Below the pieces are notes generated by a model. It searched no databases. It was not told the DNA's origin and saw only the letters and a list, made by a program, of their open reading frames with translations. Shown piece by piece: positions 23,232 to 35,525 of a stretch of 64,000 nucleotides of DNA. Position 1 is the first letter of the stretch, and every line of letters starts with the position of its first letter. The stretch is from Lateolabrax maculatus. Lineage: Eukaryota > Chordata > Actinopteri > Acropomatiformes > Lateolabracidae. The position numbers were made by a program, and so were the translations under genes. The stretch covers positions 5,081,501 through 5,145,500 of the forward strand of contig CM062216.1 in NCBI GenBank assembly GCA_031216445.1, given 5' to 3'.

Positions 23232-24677
23232 CATGTGGAAGCATGCTTGTGTGCAACAGGGTGTGTGTTTTCTCTCTCTCTCTTTCTGCACTTTTTAGAT
23301 GCCTGTCACTGCCTTCTGTTGGGACTATTGGGAAGCTTTGCATTAGAGGAGCTGAAAAACAACAGGTATACACTATTATTACCCAGGTATGTGCAAAAGA
23401 GTTTTACTTTTATTTTTTAATTGATTCTCTGACTCTTCTTGTTTTTTTCAAATCGCTTTGTTTTGACTGTAACCAAAAGAAAAACAGAGGGTAAAGTGAT
23501 TATAAAATAAAATCAAATAGCTAAGGTGAAAAAGTACTTTTTCTCTGAGAACTGTTGCTGCTTTGAAAGAAAATATGACTGTATTCATGCTTCATGACAA
23601 CATGAGCACTATAAGTGTAATGCATGCCTAAGATGAAACTGAATGGGACTCTTTATTAATGTTGAGCATGAATTTGAATAAGGCATCTGCCGTTTAAATA
23701 TTGGATGACTCTTTGAAATTCGGTAATTCTTCCATGGGCCTTCATTCAGTGCAGGGCCAAACTTATTTCATGGTTGCCAGATTGAGCCTGGTTAGAGCTG
23801 ATGAGATTTTGGTTGCTTTAAGAAATTGCAGATCCTTTAGAGAACGCCTGCAGAGGATAAGTACGTGTGCATTGTGGTTATTTATGTGTGTCTTTTCGGA
23901 CCTCTGGGTGAGTGTGCATACCTGCAGGCACAGTAGGTTTATGTGTGTTTAACTGAAGTTTTTGGGAGTTGGTTGATTCAGCATTAAGTAATGAGATAAG
24001 GGATGACACCAAAATCATTTAGATGTCTCTGGTATCTATTGGGCATATGTTGTGTTTTCGGATAAGGTGGAAATTCTACATTTTTCATTTTTGTCAACAA
24101 ATCCAATGAAAAGACCCAAACTAACAATTTTTTTTCATAATATTTTCTCAATTCTCTCTGTGGCTCTCAGCCCCAAACCCATTAGTTCCCAAAATCTTTC
24201 ACAATACCTCACAAATATATAATTTAATTTTTTTAATGTTGCTCAAACAGGAGAAAATAGTACATTTGTTGGGAACTATGTGGGTGCTCTAGTGAGTATT
24301 TGGTGCAACAGGATGGTGTATGTGAGATTGACTCAAATAAACTACAGTGTGTGTGTTCATAATAATGAAAGAACATGTCGCCCAGTGCAACAGTGTGGCT
24401 CACTGATGTGGTTTTAATTGTCTCCGGTCAACAATGGAACTCTATGGCACAAAGGAAGAAGATACATCAGGCTGTGATACACACACTATACTTGTTAGTA
24501 GATACATTAACTGTTGGTTTTGAGCTGCAAATGGGATTTGTTGAGAATAATAAAAATAAAAAATATTACCAGACATATCCTGTAAGTAATAGTAAGATAT
24601 GTTTCAGTACTGGGCCTGTACATTAACACAACTGTAATATAATACTACAAGTTAGCCAAATACTCTTGAGTTTTGAA

Positions 24678-24965
24678 CTGGGGCGGATCCAGATTATTTT
24701 TCAGGTGGGAGCCCTAAGGAGGAGCCTCAGTGGGGTTAACCAGTCACGAAGCCAGTTAGAGGGCTATGCACGTACTGATAGAACTGGCGTTACATCCAGT
24801 AAATACTATCTACCCGCATTTGGCGCTTGGCATGTGTTCATTTCGGTGTTCAAAGCACACAATGATCGATATCACTAGAGCCAATGAAAATTGGGGGGGC
24901 ACACGGGGTGACCAATCAGATCGCAAGGGGGGTGGGTGCCCCCTGTACACCGGGCCTGGCTTGGA
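24678..24965. mobile_element. Probable DNA-transposon fragment (GGGGCGGATCCAGA type)
   Basis: Starts 'ggggcggatccagattattt' and contains G-rich 'attgggggggcacacggggt' and 'gaccaatcagatcgcaaggg' blocks, then 'gggtgccccctgtacaccgg'. This layout resembles non-autonomous DNA elements of fish whose ends carry GGCGGATCCAG. The far terminus is not found. Confidence 0.4.
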
Positions 24966-25995
24966 AACTCATGTATTTGTATTTGGTGTGTTTAGAACAT
25001 AATTATCATACATATGGATGGAAGACATGCATGTACGTTTTGATAGTTTTTTGCCCCCTTGTTGTTTTGGAATCCATCCTAACTGACTGAAACTATATTT
25101 ATTTTGTTGTCCCATTTAGTTCCTAGTTTGAGCTGACCAGCAGGTCTCAAACATGTGAAATGCTTTTAAACACGTGTCCAAGAAGACCAACTGTATAGTC
25201 TACTAGAGCCTCTGTGTATTATTGTAGGTGAGTGTGTGATTATGTGTGTGTGTGTGTGTGTGTGTGGGGGGGGTTGTCCCTGGAACAAATACAAAGTTGC
25301 TGAGGTAGTTTGTACTCGACATGTCTCTGCAGCTCTACTGCCAGTTTTCCAAGTCTCTCTGTCAGTTCATTTTGTGTATCAGATCTCTGACTGCTACTCG
25401 GACTCATTCCTTAATGTGAGCTGACTGCAGGAGCTGAGTTTAGCCCCGGGGCTTTCTTTCTTCTATTCCGTCTTCTGACACGCCTGGAAGACTTTAGAAG
25501 TTTGTACTCAGAAAAGTTAGATTTCCCTTTTCTCTGCTTTATTAGGAGTGATAGCCACAGTGGTAGCAAAGCCGTACAAGGTTTAACACAGTGCTGAGGA
25601 ATAGTGTAATCCCTGCAGCATGCTGACTCAGGCTGTACAGAACAATATTTATAGACTAAAATAAAGACTGGCACACAGAACTGAGAGGATATCATGTACT
25701 TCAAGCACAGAGCAGGAAACAAAAGCAGGATCATCTCTGGATCATGAAGACTGAATCCAAAGGAGCTTGAATGCATGATTTTACTTTACTTGATATTTAT
25801 TCTTTATTTGATTAATCAGTTATTAAAGTAGTTTTAATTTCTAAATAACTAAAGCTGTCAGATAAATGTTGTGGTGTAGAAGTGGAAAGTCGCATTAAAA
25901 AGGAAACACTCCAGTAAAGTACATCCATCCATCCAGTAAGAGTGCTGGTTTAGTGTTGATGTACTCTCTGTCTTTGTCCAGGTGCTCGTCTGATC

Positions 25996-28900
25996 ATGGC
26001 CTCCAAACTGAGCGTGCTGCTGCTATTACTGGCTGTTGCCGGGGTAACGGTGCTGGCCCAGAGGAGACGCCCGACGTCGACGTCTACCGACGAGTGGAAC
26101 TTCAGGGATGGCTGTGAGAACCCAGATTACTCTCTGTTTACTCTGGGTCAAAGGTCAAGTTCAGGGCTCATCATGATGATGTCAAAGCTAGAGGTGAAAG
26201 ATCATGCTGCGTTCAGAGCAAACTTGTGTGAATGCCTCGTTGTTTTTATCTGAAGCTTTCTGGATCCCACTGAGATCTTAAGGCAGATGTGGGGAAACGG
26301 AGAAGGGGACGACCTTCCGACTTACAGCAAAGTCCAGAGTCAAAATACAGTCAGTACTTTTGACAGACGTGCTTTTGGCTGAGCAAGGCTAGCAGTTTCC
26401 CTCTGCTCCCAGTCTTTGTGCTAAGCTAGGTTAACTTAGACACACCCTGCGCTGGATGAAATGGATCTACTCTGAGTAACACAACAAAAAAATACCAGTA
26501 TGTTTGCTGTGTTGAATGTACCTGAAGACCTTACATTATCAATTTAAACGGAGCAGCTCCGTAAAGGAAAAAAAGAACATTTTGGGTAATTGATGTATTG
26601 ACATGGATGTCAATGTCATGTCTGTGTAGCTTAGCTTAGCGTAAAGACTGATAGCAGAGGTAACAGCTGGCTTTGCTTTGTCCCTGGTTAAAAAAATGCA
26701 CCTACACGCACATCGAAAGCTACTATTTGACACGGCGTATCTCGTTTGGTTAATCTGTACATAACCAGAAATGTAAAAAAGTTGCAGTTTTGCCTGCTCC
26801 AGGAAGTCGCTGCGACCAACTTCTGTTCACTAAGAAATGGTTACAGCACGGAAGGCCTTATAAAATCACATTCTTGTTTATGTGCTGTTTAAACAAAGAA
26901 AATACAATGTGTTATAATAAGCTTTTGAGGTGTTGATAGGTGTATTTTTGAACTTTGGACAACTGTTTCTCCACGCTTCCAGTTTAAATACTAAGCTAGG
27001 CGAATCACCTCCTGGCTGAACATATGACTTCAGCTTTCTCTCAGTAAGAGAGCCCATTAGTGCATTTACCAAAATGGCAAATTATTCCTTTACATAACTT
27101 AAGAAAAAGCCCTACTGCGTCATTAAGCTCAGTAAGATGGTGCAGAATTTATTGTTTTCTGACTTTCTAAGGGTTTGAGCGTGGATCTTCACCAAACTCT
27201 AACTCGTACTCTTTCTATCCCAGCTGAGAAGGTGAGCATGCGCGGCGTGGCCAACCTGACTCAGGTTCTGGACAACTGGAGGTTCGACATCCTGAGCCAG
27301 ATGAGAGGACTTCTGCAGAACGACCACCAGTCCCTCCTGCCCGACTACTCCAGGTAAGGGGGGGGTAAGAAAGGAGCATCTGAGGCAGAGTTTGAACTGC
27401 GTCACAGGATAAACTAAAGAGTTTTAAATCTTTTCGTTGAAAGAGCAGTTGACAAAATAATCTCACTATCCATTTAATAACCGTTCTTGAGCTTCAATCA
27501 TATCACATAATCTTTGTCAGCAGATGTACTTTTCTTGGTTGTTTATTTCATGGATTGTAGGTTGATTTCCTTTTTATCCTCTGTGACTAAACAGCCAGAC
27601 TGTAGCCTGGTTGCCTGGTTGCCATGTTGCAGCTCACAGTTGTAATTTTGGTTTGGGATGTTTTCCATCTCTGTGCTCTTATAAAGATCGGTTTCGTTGA
27701 TGTTTGGGTTGCCTTTGGTTTCATCCACGAGGGTTTCCAAGAACTAACACATTTTAAATTATAATTCTGTAATGAGTTATTATGTTGTAATAAAAAACAT
27801 CAATAAGGTTTAAAAATGTAGATCTTGCATTTAGATACTGCATTAATAAGAGTCAGATATGATCCTCTGAAGGAGTTTGTTTAATTTTCATACAACATTA
27901 AAGGTAGAACTGATCACAGCAATGGTGGTTGTCTCTGAGGAACCCATTGGAACTGATTCTAATATTATGACACTTTGACCAGATTTCACATGCATGACCT
28001 CTTGTCGAGTCTTCAGTCCTTCAGCCGCTTCCATAAACATCAGTCTTTGTATTACAGCAAAATTCTGTGACTATAAAGCAGAAACAGAAAAGGAAAAAAA
28101 ACAGAAATGGAAAAGATTTGAAGGGAGAAAAAGGCAGAGAATATTCCTTATTTATGGCTACTCTAGCACTGTTTATGTAAAGATATAATGATGTCTGATC
28201 CTCCAAACTGTGGCCAGAGGCAGGAAACGGCAGACTTCCTTGGGGAAAACTTGAGCCCTTTTCTTTCACTGCATAACGGCACGTTTCTATTTTGATTTTT
28301 AAATTGCAGTTGCAGCTGCAGTTTCTTGTGACGCTGTTGGCCACAGAGTGTACCCAACAAACTCCTTTTTTATTTTCAGCCTGAAGGATAAACCAAATTC
28401 CTGTGGGGACTCTGAACAACCAAGTCTGTTTTATTTCACTCATGTGGAATATTCCGCTCAGTCAAAACACACCGGAGGTCAAAGACATGTGCTGGCAATT
28501 GTGATATCAGTCATTGAACTAAACTCTTCTTTACCACAGTTCTTCCCCTTCCTCCTCCCTATACTGTCTCTTTATACAGTATGTCATTTAATCAGCACTG
28601 ATAACCTCAAGTTGAAATTTAAAAACCACTGAATAATAGCGCTGAAATATTTTGGTTTGAAAACCATCCATCTGAACTTATGTGGTTTTAATTCCCCTAT
28701 GTGATCCAAGAAAGAGAAGTTTAGATGAACAACTAAATTTTCCATCTGAATTGTTGAACCACCACAAAATAAATGAATAAATAAAAATAAGATCTGAGAA
28801 TAAAACTTGAACTTGAGATGTTCTGGGATCAAGACCAGACTGCTATGATGAAAGAAAGAAAGAAAAAAAAAAGCTAATACGCAGGACTTAAAATGCCTCA

Positions 28901-29159
28901 TGAAGCTCTGTGTGTGTCCCCGCTCAGGATCCAGCCGCTGTCTGAGGCCTTAGACGACCTCTACAAGGAGTTTAACGCCCTCAAAGCTCACCTGGGCGAC
29001 CTGACCGAGAAGTTCTCCGCCATAGAAACTTTCATCGACGAGGTCAAGGCCGACCGCGCCAATAATGCCAATGCTGGCCCGGCCCCCGCCCCAGCACCGG
29101 CCCCTGTCCCCAGACAGACCGGGAGGAGGTTGATAAAGAAGAAGGCCACCACCTCCTAA
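25996..29159 (+). CDS. Predicted small secreted protein, three exons, unrecognised
   Basis: Exons 25996-26113, 27224-27353 and 28928-29159 join in frame to 159 residues plus TAA. The first donor (GGCT|GTGAGA) was chosen because its phase fits the CCCAG|CTGAGAAG acceptor; a rival GTCAAG at 26153 does not fit. An acceptor TTTGTCCAG at 25973-25981 just before the ATG implies an upstream non-coding exon. Residues 1-21 (MASKLSVLLLLLAVAGVTVL) are a clear signal peptide. Then come RRRP and a Ser/Thr stretch, an NLTQ sequon, a helical segment rich in L/E/D/K (IQPLSEALDDLYKEFNALK, HLGDLTEKFSAIETFIDEVK), an (AP)n stretch, and a basic tail RRLIKKKATTS. No cysteine remains in the mature chain. I do not recognise the family. 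Gene structure is inferred; function unknown. Confidence 0.7.
26383..26434 (-). repeat. Isolated arm of the AGCTTAGCATAAAGACTG element
   Basis: 'aaggctagcagtttccctct' and 'agtctttgtgctaagctagg' match arm 2 of the element at 1295-1905. In intron 1 of the secreted-protein gene. Confidence 0.6.
26620..27055. mobile_element. Second copy of the AGCTTAGCATAAAGACTG inverted-repeat element
   Basis: The left arm (26625-26690) has 'agcttagcttagcgtaaaga' and 'cagctggctttgctttgtcc'. The right arm (26955-27015) has 'caactgtttctccacgcttc' and 'aatactaagctagg'. Between them, 'tatctcgtttggttaatctg' matches the family interior. Confidence 0.65.
27354..28927. other. Intron 2 of the secreted-protein gene
   Basis: No exon or repeat family recognised. 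It ends in a TG-containing tract and CCCCGCTCAG acceptor before 28928. Open frames here are short and unlike known proteins. Confidence 0.5.
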
Positions 29160-29388
29160 CCAGCCAAGGATGTGCCTCCTCTCCTGGCTGTTCTTATGTC
29201 TCTGTTCGTCTTATCTGACAGTGCTGGCACTCTGAAGCTAATCCTCCTTTAATTTCATAATTATCACGCTCTATACAGTGAAATTATTGTACCAAGCCAC
29301 TCTCAATTTAAAATTATATAAAAGATGATACTCTTATATAGTGTGAACCATAAATAAAAAAATGTAAGCAATACACATTATCTTTGAA

Positions 29389-29471
29389 AGTATCAACATA
29401 TAAAAAAAAGATGTAAGAGACCTCACACGGTGCTGGGTCACTTACATCTCTCTTTTTTATATATTGATACT
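29389..29471. repeat. Near-perfect palindrome in the 3' region of the secreted-protein gene
   Basis: Arm 29389-29422 (AGTATCAACATATAAAAA, then AAAGATGTAAGAGACC) pairs with 29435-29471 (GGGTCACTTACATCTC, then TTTTATATATTGATACT), with few mismatches and about a 12-nt loop. It sits 230 bp after the stop codon, so it may be in the 3' UTR. Confidence 0.75.
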
Positions 29472-29795
29472 ACAGTATAATAATAATTTTCCAAATAATG
29501 ATTATTAATGTAATTTTGTGTGCACAGACTTGACTCATTCACTATAAAATCAACACTGAATAGTGAGCAGTAAATTGAGGTTTAAAGCGTATATTTTGGG
29601 TCATCCCTCTCTCTTTGATTTGAAAGATTTTCTCATTCCTGTTGGTTGCTGTTCATGGGCCTGGTGAGTTAAACTACACAAATGCCAAATGCTATCCTGA
29701 AGCTGGTGAGAAAACATTTGTTCTGTTTGTTCCGAATGCCTTTCGGACAAACATGCTTGTTGGTTTTGGTTTCCTGCTGCTTTGTATGAGCTCCA

Positions 29796-29801
29796 AATAA
29801 A
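29796..29801 (+). terminator. Candidate poly(A) signal AATAAA for the secreted-protein gene
   Basis: AATAAA in 'ctccaaataaaatcactt', about 640 bp after the stop. An earlier AATAAA occurs near 29353 in an A-rich stretch, giving a shorter alternative 3' UTR. Confidence 0.4.
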
Positions 29802-30016
29802 ATCACTTATTGCATTCATTTATTATTTCAGTGGTTGTTTCCTCAACAGACAACAGCTGAATGATGGCAACATGTTTCAATCAGGTCCTGATATGACGAT
29901 TTTGATTTCCTCTTTAAAGATGAAGTGTGTTTACAATATTCCTGCCCATTTTCTCTTGTTTTATTGGTAACGTAAGGTTTCTTAACTCTAAAATGATGAT
30001 GTGGTGTCTGTAAATA

Positions 30017-30399
30017 GTGATGTGTGGGTTGACCCATGACACACAGGTCCTGTAAGTTCCGTTGGTTTGGGAAAGCTAACTAGAAAATATCACAGGTTTG
30101 GGTGGGTCAAAAAGTGACAAAGCAACTTTCTGAGTAAGTTAATAACTTACAGAAACATTGCGTGCAATAGTCCACATTCCACCTTCTCTTCCCCTCTCTT
30201 TAAGTTAAAAATGGGCGATGTTAAGGTTACACGCAAAGTGAGCCAAAAAAGTAAGGTGTGGGAGAGATGCATAAAGTTGGCGGTTTGCGGGTCGGGTCAG
30301 GTTTGGGTGGTTGATTAACTCGTATTATTGCATTATTGGGCGGTGCATGTGGGTTCTCATAATGGGTTGGGTGGGTGCGGGTATTAAAAAACCCATCAC
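30017..30399. mobile_element. Non-autonomous hAT-like element with 8-bp target duplication
   Basis: Ends are GTGATGTGTGGGTTGACCC and AAAACCCATCAC, imperfect inverted repeats. Flanks are TGTAAATA (30009-30016) and TGCAAATA (30400-30407), 8 bp with one mismatch. The interior has 'gatgttaaggttacacgcaa' and G-rich 'ggcggtttgcgggtcgggtc'. No ORF. Confidence 0.65.
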
Positions 30400-30659
30400 T
30401 GCAAATAGGGAGCTAAAAAAATTTTTTCACACTTTGCTAAAATGTACTTCTTTAGACAAAGCATCTGAGTCCTACTTTTTACTCCGAATTTTCCGACTCC
30501 TGACTCAGCGTTTCAGACCATTTCTTAGACTTTCGATATATATGCCCTACATATCATCTCCACCCTGGTTAAAAGAAGCTCAGAAACAGCTATATTTCTT
30601 ATGGAAAATAAGAAAGTGAGAAAACAAACTTCCCACGCCAAGTTCTTGTCAACTTTTAA

Positions 30660-31150
30660 AGAGGAGCAATAGGAAGCATCGTGACTGGAAACGTCACTAA
30701 TTGGCATGGGATGTGCACAGCCCAGGACAGGAGGGCTCTGCAGCGGGTGAATAAAACTGCCCAGTACATCATTTGTACCCATCTACTGAGCATCAGTGAT
30801 ACCGGTGAGGTGAGGTGAGGTGCCAGCGCAGAGCCCAAAGGATATTAAAAGACCAAACCCACTCCAGCAACAGCCTGTTCACCCTGCTGTCGTCTGACAA
30901 GAGATACAGAAGTAGGCTTTTCGCTGCCGTACCACCAGACTACAGAGCAGCTTCTTTCCTCAGGCTGTGAGACTCCTTAACTCATCCTCAACACTCCACC
31001 ATAAATAATAATTATTTTTTTTGATGTAGCAAAATGGGACGATATCTGCAACCCTGTGTTGTAGAATGACAATATTGATCCTTGTATCCTTGTATTGTCT
31101 AGTTAGCATTGTCCACTTCTGATGATAAAGTGCAGTTTAACCATTGAAGT
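30660..31150 (+). mobile_element. LINE 3' fragment (reverse-transcriptase C-terminus, L2/CR1-like)
   Basis: Broken frames on the plus strand read MCTAQDRRALQRVNKTAQYI, then RRAQRILKDQTHSSNSLFTL and SSDKRYRSRLFAAVPPDYRA, then a Phe-Leu-rich end. These match the conserved end of fish LINE ORF2 proteins (AQDRKALQRVVKTAQ; SLFxLLPSGRRYRS). The frame shifts around GAGGTGAGGTGAGGTG at 30806-30822. Dead copy. Confidence 0.75.
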
Positions 31151-33100
31151 TTCTAGTGAAGATCTCAAAGCTGTCTCATGGTCTTTATACATCACAATGA
31201 GAAAACTGAAGTAAAGAATGAAATCCTTGAAATTTGTGGATGTTGTGGCCTAAAGATTGTTAAGTATAAAGATGTGTGGGCATGAAATATAATCGGTCAG
31301 AGGCTTCAATTAAAAATATACCGCCAATAAACCCTAAATAAACTCAGGACAAACTGTACTGTATCTGGGTCTCTGAGCTGTGACCCAATTTGTATTACAT
31401 CACAGCCACTGAGAGAAATATCAGTAATCCCATATACTGTAACACACTGTGTGTAATCTGTCTTTGCTCTCAATTCTGACGCACTGGAGGAGACGATGTG
31501 GGACAGATCACACAGAGGGTCAGCAGAGGAGGTGAGACGGGGTGAAAATACTGTAACAAGAGTAAACAAAGCACGGTGGTGACTGGTCATACTGTGATAA
31601 ACATACCACATGTCACAAGGAATTTACAGGCAAAATAGGTTGAAATCACATATAATCATGAAATGACCAGCAATAACAAGAAACTGAGACAAGGCAGAGC
31701 ATGACAAAATAATCCAATAATATGATATAGTATAACACTACAGGGACTATTCTGGCACCTACTGACACCAAAAACAAACCAAAAGAAAAAAAGAAAAATA
31801 TGCATCAAATATACAAAAAAAAAGGCTACCAATAATTACAAACTTGCTGATCTTACTCTATATATGTACATTATTATATGTAACATATGTATGTATAACA
31901 TTATTTAATATCATATAAAGTATAATAATCTATTTTATTCCATTTGTTCATTCAACAGTCAGTGAAGTAAGTCACTGATCATCACCACACAGCAAACAGA
32001 TCATGTATCTAATCTTACACACAGCTCTACAAATACTGCAGTAATCCCATTTTATCCAATTACTTCAAACAAAAATTAGCATATTTAATGCTGGCAGATC
32101 AGAAGTCACAGGAGCCAACTGGGAAGTTTTGAATTTCACTGTTCTCAAACTAGATTTTGTGACGTTTTTATTGACATTTGTGCACCAACTCCAAAACCAA
32201 ACCACAAACTCCAGATTCTCTCAGTTCATTGACAAACTGACTGTACAGTAAGTCCTGTGGTGAATACAACATGAAGGCAGGTCCTGGAAAGAAAAACTCA
32301 GACCGAGGACTCACTTTCATGCCATAATTCATCGTCACACAGTGTTATTGGTTTGCCTCACTTGACCAGTTCATGAGTGGATTCGCCGGCTGCAGCTCTT
32401 CAACTGTCCTCCTCACATTTCTGTGTCAAAGGCGAACTCAGATCAATAACAAATTTCATGCTTTCTGGTGTCAGCGACACGCTACACTGGTGGAGATATG
32501 ACTGAAGAAGAACCACTCTGCTTTTTGAAACTTTCATGTCTGGTACCTGATCGTCCTGCTGAGAGATCGGTGGTGAGGGGCGGGGGTGATTTTCAGATTT
32601 TCCGAAGCTGATTAAATTCATTGTCTTCTTGTTTTCATCCTACACAAACCGTGAAAACGTCTTGTCCTTTTTGTCTCCTTGTTCTCTGTGACGCTGTTAA
32701 CACCATTGACCTCTGACCCTCCATTTGAAAGGCAGTCGTATATCAGTGTATGTCACAAGTCTCTACCAATCAGATGTGGCTATTGATTTTACAGTGCATC
32801 AGTCAAGGCCTCTTGGTCTGGAGGTCAATGGGAGGAGCCACCTCCATCTGAAAAGCTGACCTCCTCTTAATGAAGCCGCATGGCAATGAGTCTTAACTCA
32901 TCCTATTGGTTTCACCTTGAATCACCTGCTGGAACGGGACAGTAAATGATTCTCTTGATAACAGATTTAAAGTCACTGTCAAAACCTACTGCAGCACAAG
33001 TACCAACAAATGGTTGTTTTTGTTTTTTTAACCTGAAATGACGTGACTTCTTAGTCAACTTTCCTGGAGTCAGGTGAGAGGATGGATATCAGTTTTATCT
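31151..33100. other. Intergenic, nothing recognised
   Basis: AT-rich to about 32100, then mixed. No exon-like frame with good splice sites and no repeat family that I can name. The 73-codon minus frame at 32400-32621 has no recognisable motif. Confidence 0.4.
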
Positions 33101-33114
33101 GTGTGTCCAGTGCA

Positions 33115-33672
33115 GAGATAATGTCCAGGATATGTGACACTCCTAACATGCTGAGGTTTAGCAGCATGTTTAGCATATTTGCCATGTTCACAATCTCATT
33201 TTAGCATGTTGGCATACTAACATTTGCTTATTAGCACTAAACACAAAGTACACAGCTGGGGCTGATGGGAATGTCATCAGTTTTGCAGGCATTTGGTCAC
33301 AAACCAATGTATTGGACACTTAAAATGTTGACCTGATGATGGCGTTTGAGGAAATGTCAGAGGCTCACCAAAGTTATTACAATCCATCCTCAGGGGAACA
33401 TGAATGTTTTAACAAAATTTAATGGCAATCCATCCAATAGCTGTAGAGACATTTCACTCAAACTTGCAAATGCTGACCTCATTGTGGTGCTAGACAAAAA
33501 GTCAGGGATCACAAAGATATTTATCTTCTGGGGAGCATGAATGTCTGTGCAAGACTTCACGACAATCCATTCAATACTTGTTGTGATATTTAGTCAGGAA
33601 CACAGTGGTGGGCTGACTGACAAACCAACAAACTGACATTAAAGATAGCATGGCAAAAAAAAAAAAAAGTCC
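33115..33672 (+). repeat. Most complete copy of the GGTGGCRCTAGAGGAAA dispersed repeat
   Basis: Runs from 'ctaacatgctgaggtttagc' through 'gctgatgggaatgtcatcag', 'tgacctgatgatggcgtttg', 'aatggcaatccatccaatag' and 'ctcattgtggtgctagac' to 'gacattaaagatagcatggc', followed by an A-run. It serves as the reference for the shorter copies at 86, 6642, 38730, 49058 and 61905. Confidence 0.7.
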
Positions 33673-35405
33673 AACTATATCAAAGCTGTACTGGAGATAG
33701 TGCTTAAGGAAAGATCAAAAGGGTTCATCTTCTGGGGAGCATGACTCTATATTTCATATATACAAGTGTACGTAGAAGAATATATTCATTGTTTGTTTGG
33801 GTCTTTTAATTGTATTTTTTGACAATAAGAAAAATATAGAATATCACGAAACTTATCCTTTAATGGCGATCTGACAATTACTTGGTTGAGACTGTTTTAT
33901 TCATAAAAAATGAAAATTAGTATTTGACATTGACTGCCACAACTCAAGGCTCTCAAAAATCTACCTGTCATGTATTCATACATCTTTAGGCACAGGAAGT
34001 TCCTGTCCAAAGGTGAGCTTTTGATGTATTCAGTATTTGTACAACTGGCTGTAAAACACAGCACGCTTTCAGTCTTACCTGTCTGCTGGGAACGGGGAGA
34101 TTGAGTTATTTTCCCTGCCGACGTCCCCCTAATTGAGCCATTTGCATTTCCTGGAATCAAGAACATACCCCTTAGCCTATAAAGTAAACTGACTTTTATG
34201 AGATATAGCTTGATGGGGAGAATTTTCTTGACAGCTTGTGGTATGACTTAACAGAAAAAAACACTAGGTGAAAGATGAGATTGAACCTTCATAAACTCTT
34301 GCAGGGGAATATTGCATTGGACGTCAATTTGTAAAAGGGATGTAAAAGTCGAGACAGACATTTTTTTTTCTTAAGGTACTGTGAGTTTCTGAAAGGTTCA
34401 ATTAGAGCAACATCTTACATGCATCAATTAAAGTCAGCACTCAGAGGGAACAGGGCCGCTGCCATCTCATCTTGTGTTGTTTCTGTCTCTTCATGGTGTT
34501 TTCTGAGACCATCTCTTGGATGTCTTGATATACTGATATGTCCGTCCATTCTTCATCCTGTTAGATTCCTACAGTGAGAGGGAGTTTCAGAGAGAGTCCG
34601 ATAGTGTGTGGAATAGAGAGAGAGGATGCAGCAGCTTTTGGCTTGTGTTTGGTCTGCATTTAAATCAGATGGTAAATCTGCAGTGGTCTCGGGGGAAGGA
34701 AGTGACGAGCCGCCCCCCCTTAATTTTAAGATCTTAATCTGTGCGAGTTGGAAGACGCTTTGCAAACTGTTTGCAGAGCGGCTGTCCAACAATCTCTGCA
34801 TGCTGACTTAGAGTGACATTTCCGTGCTCCCAAATACAACCTAAATAGAATCCCCGATAGTGCTCTCACCTGAATTCTACTTCTACAAGCCACAATTCTG
34901 GCATCGTATAGATACTATTAAGAAGATATTTTAACGCGTGAGTGCTGAAATGATGATAAATGCGAAATAAACGCTTTTTGATGGTAGGAAATGAACCACA
35001 CGTCGTACAATGTGCTGCTGTGCTGCGCATTATAGATCAGAGAGACAGAGATGCCATTTACACCCGGCATAAACATGTAATCTGTTTCTTATTTCTTATC
35101 TGGATAAGAAAAAATGCATGTTAATGCAGGTGTAAAAGCCTGCACAATGCATTATGATGTGAATGTGATCGGATCGGTTAGACCACCAGCATGCAGACTC
35201 CAGATAACATTAACACTCTTGTGTAAACTGGATGCCAGAAAACGTTATGAATAAAAATCTGCCAGTGTAGGAAAATATGTTTTTTCTGACCTTTGGTCAT
35301 GCATGTTAGCAACCAATAAATGTTAACATGCTGACACAACATGCATGTTTTCAGACTACATCTCATTCTCAACAATTGCTTCTTTTGTGAGAACAAAAGC
35401 CAAAT
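33673..35405. other. Intergenic, nothing recognised
   Basis: No exon, LINE or microsatellite recognised. Short open frames only. Confidence 0.4.
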
Positions 35406-35409
35406 GAAT

Positions 35410-35525
35410 GTAACATAAGGCAAAGCAATTTTATTTATATAGCACCTCTCAATGAAAAGGCAATTCAAAGTGCTTCACATAGCACAGAAAGCCATTAAGA
35501 AAACATATTAAAGATATAAAATGCA
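35410..35525 (+). repeat. Dispersed fish repeat ('TTTATTTATATAGCACCTCTCAA')
   Basis: 'gcaattttatttatatagca' followed by 'aattcaaagtgcttcacata' is a sequence commonly dispersed in teleost genomes. Only the left part is preserved. Confidence 0.6.

Larger units (their letters stand above)
22282..25995. other. Head-to-head intergenic region between IFT70 and the small secreted gene
   Basis: Holds the likely IFT70 promoter (22282-22450), CA/TG microsatellites (22993-23035, 23189-23228, 25243-25265) and a DNA-transposon-like fragment at 24678-24965. The remainder has no recognised exon. A possible non-coding first exon for the right-hand gene could end at a GTGAGT donor at 25228 or GTGAGC at 25415; neither can be decided here. 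Confidence 0.5.

Noticed and set aside
22962..23420. Overlapping His-Thr / Cys-Val open frames
   Set aside because: Translations of (CA)n and (TG)n tracts; no real coding sequence.
25411..25776. 121-codon minus-strand open frame
   Set aside because: No splice or promoter context and no recognisable domain.
26114..26253. Read-through extension of the first exon of the secreted-protein gene
   Set aside because: It requires ignoring an excellent GTGAGA donor, and the alternative donor at 26153 is out of phase with the next exon.
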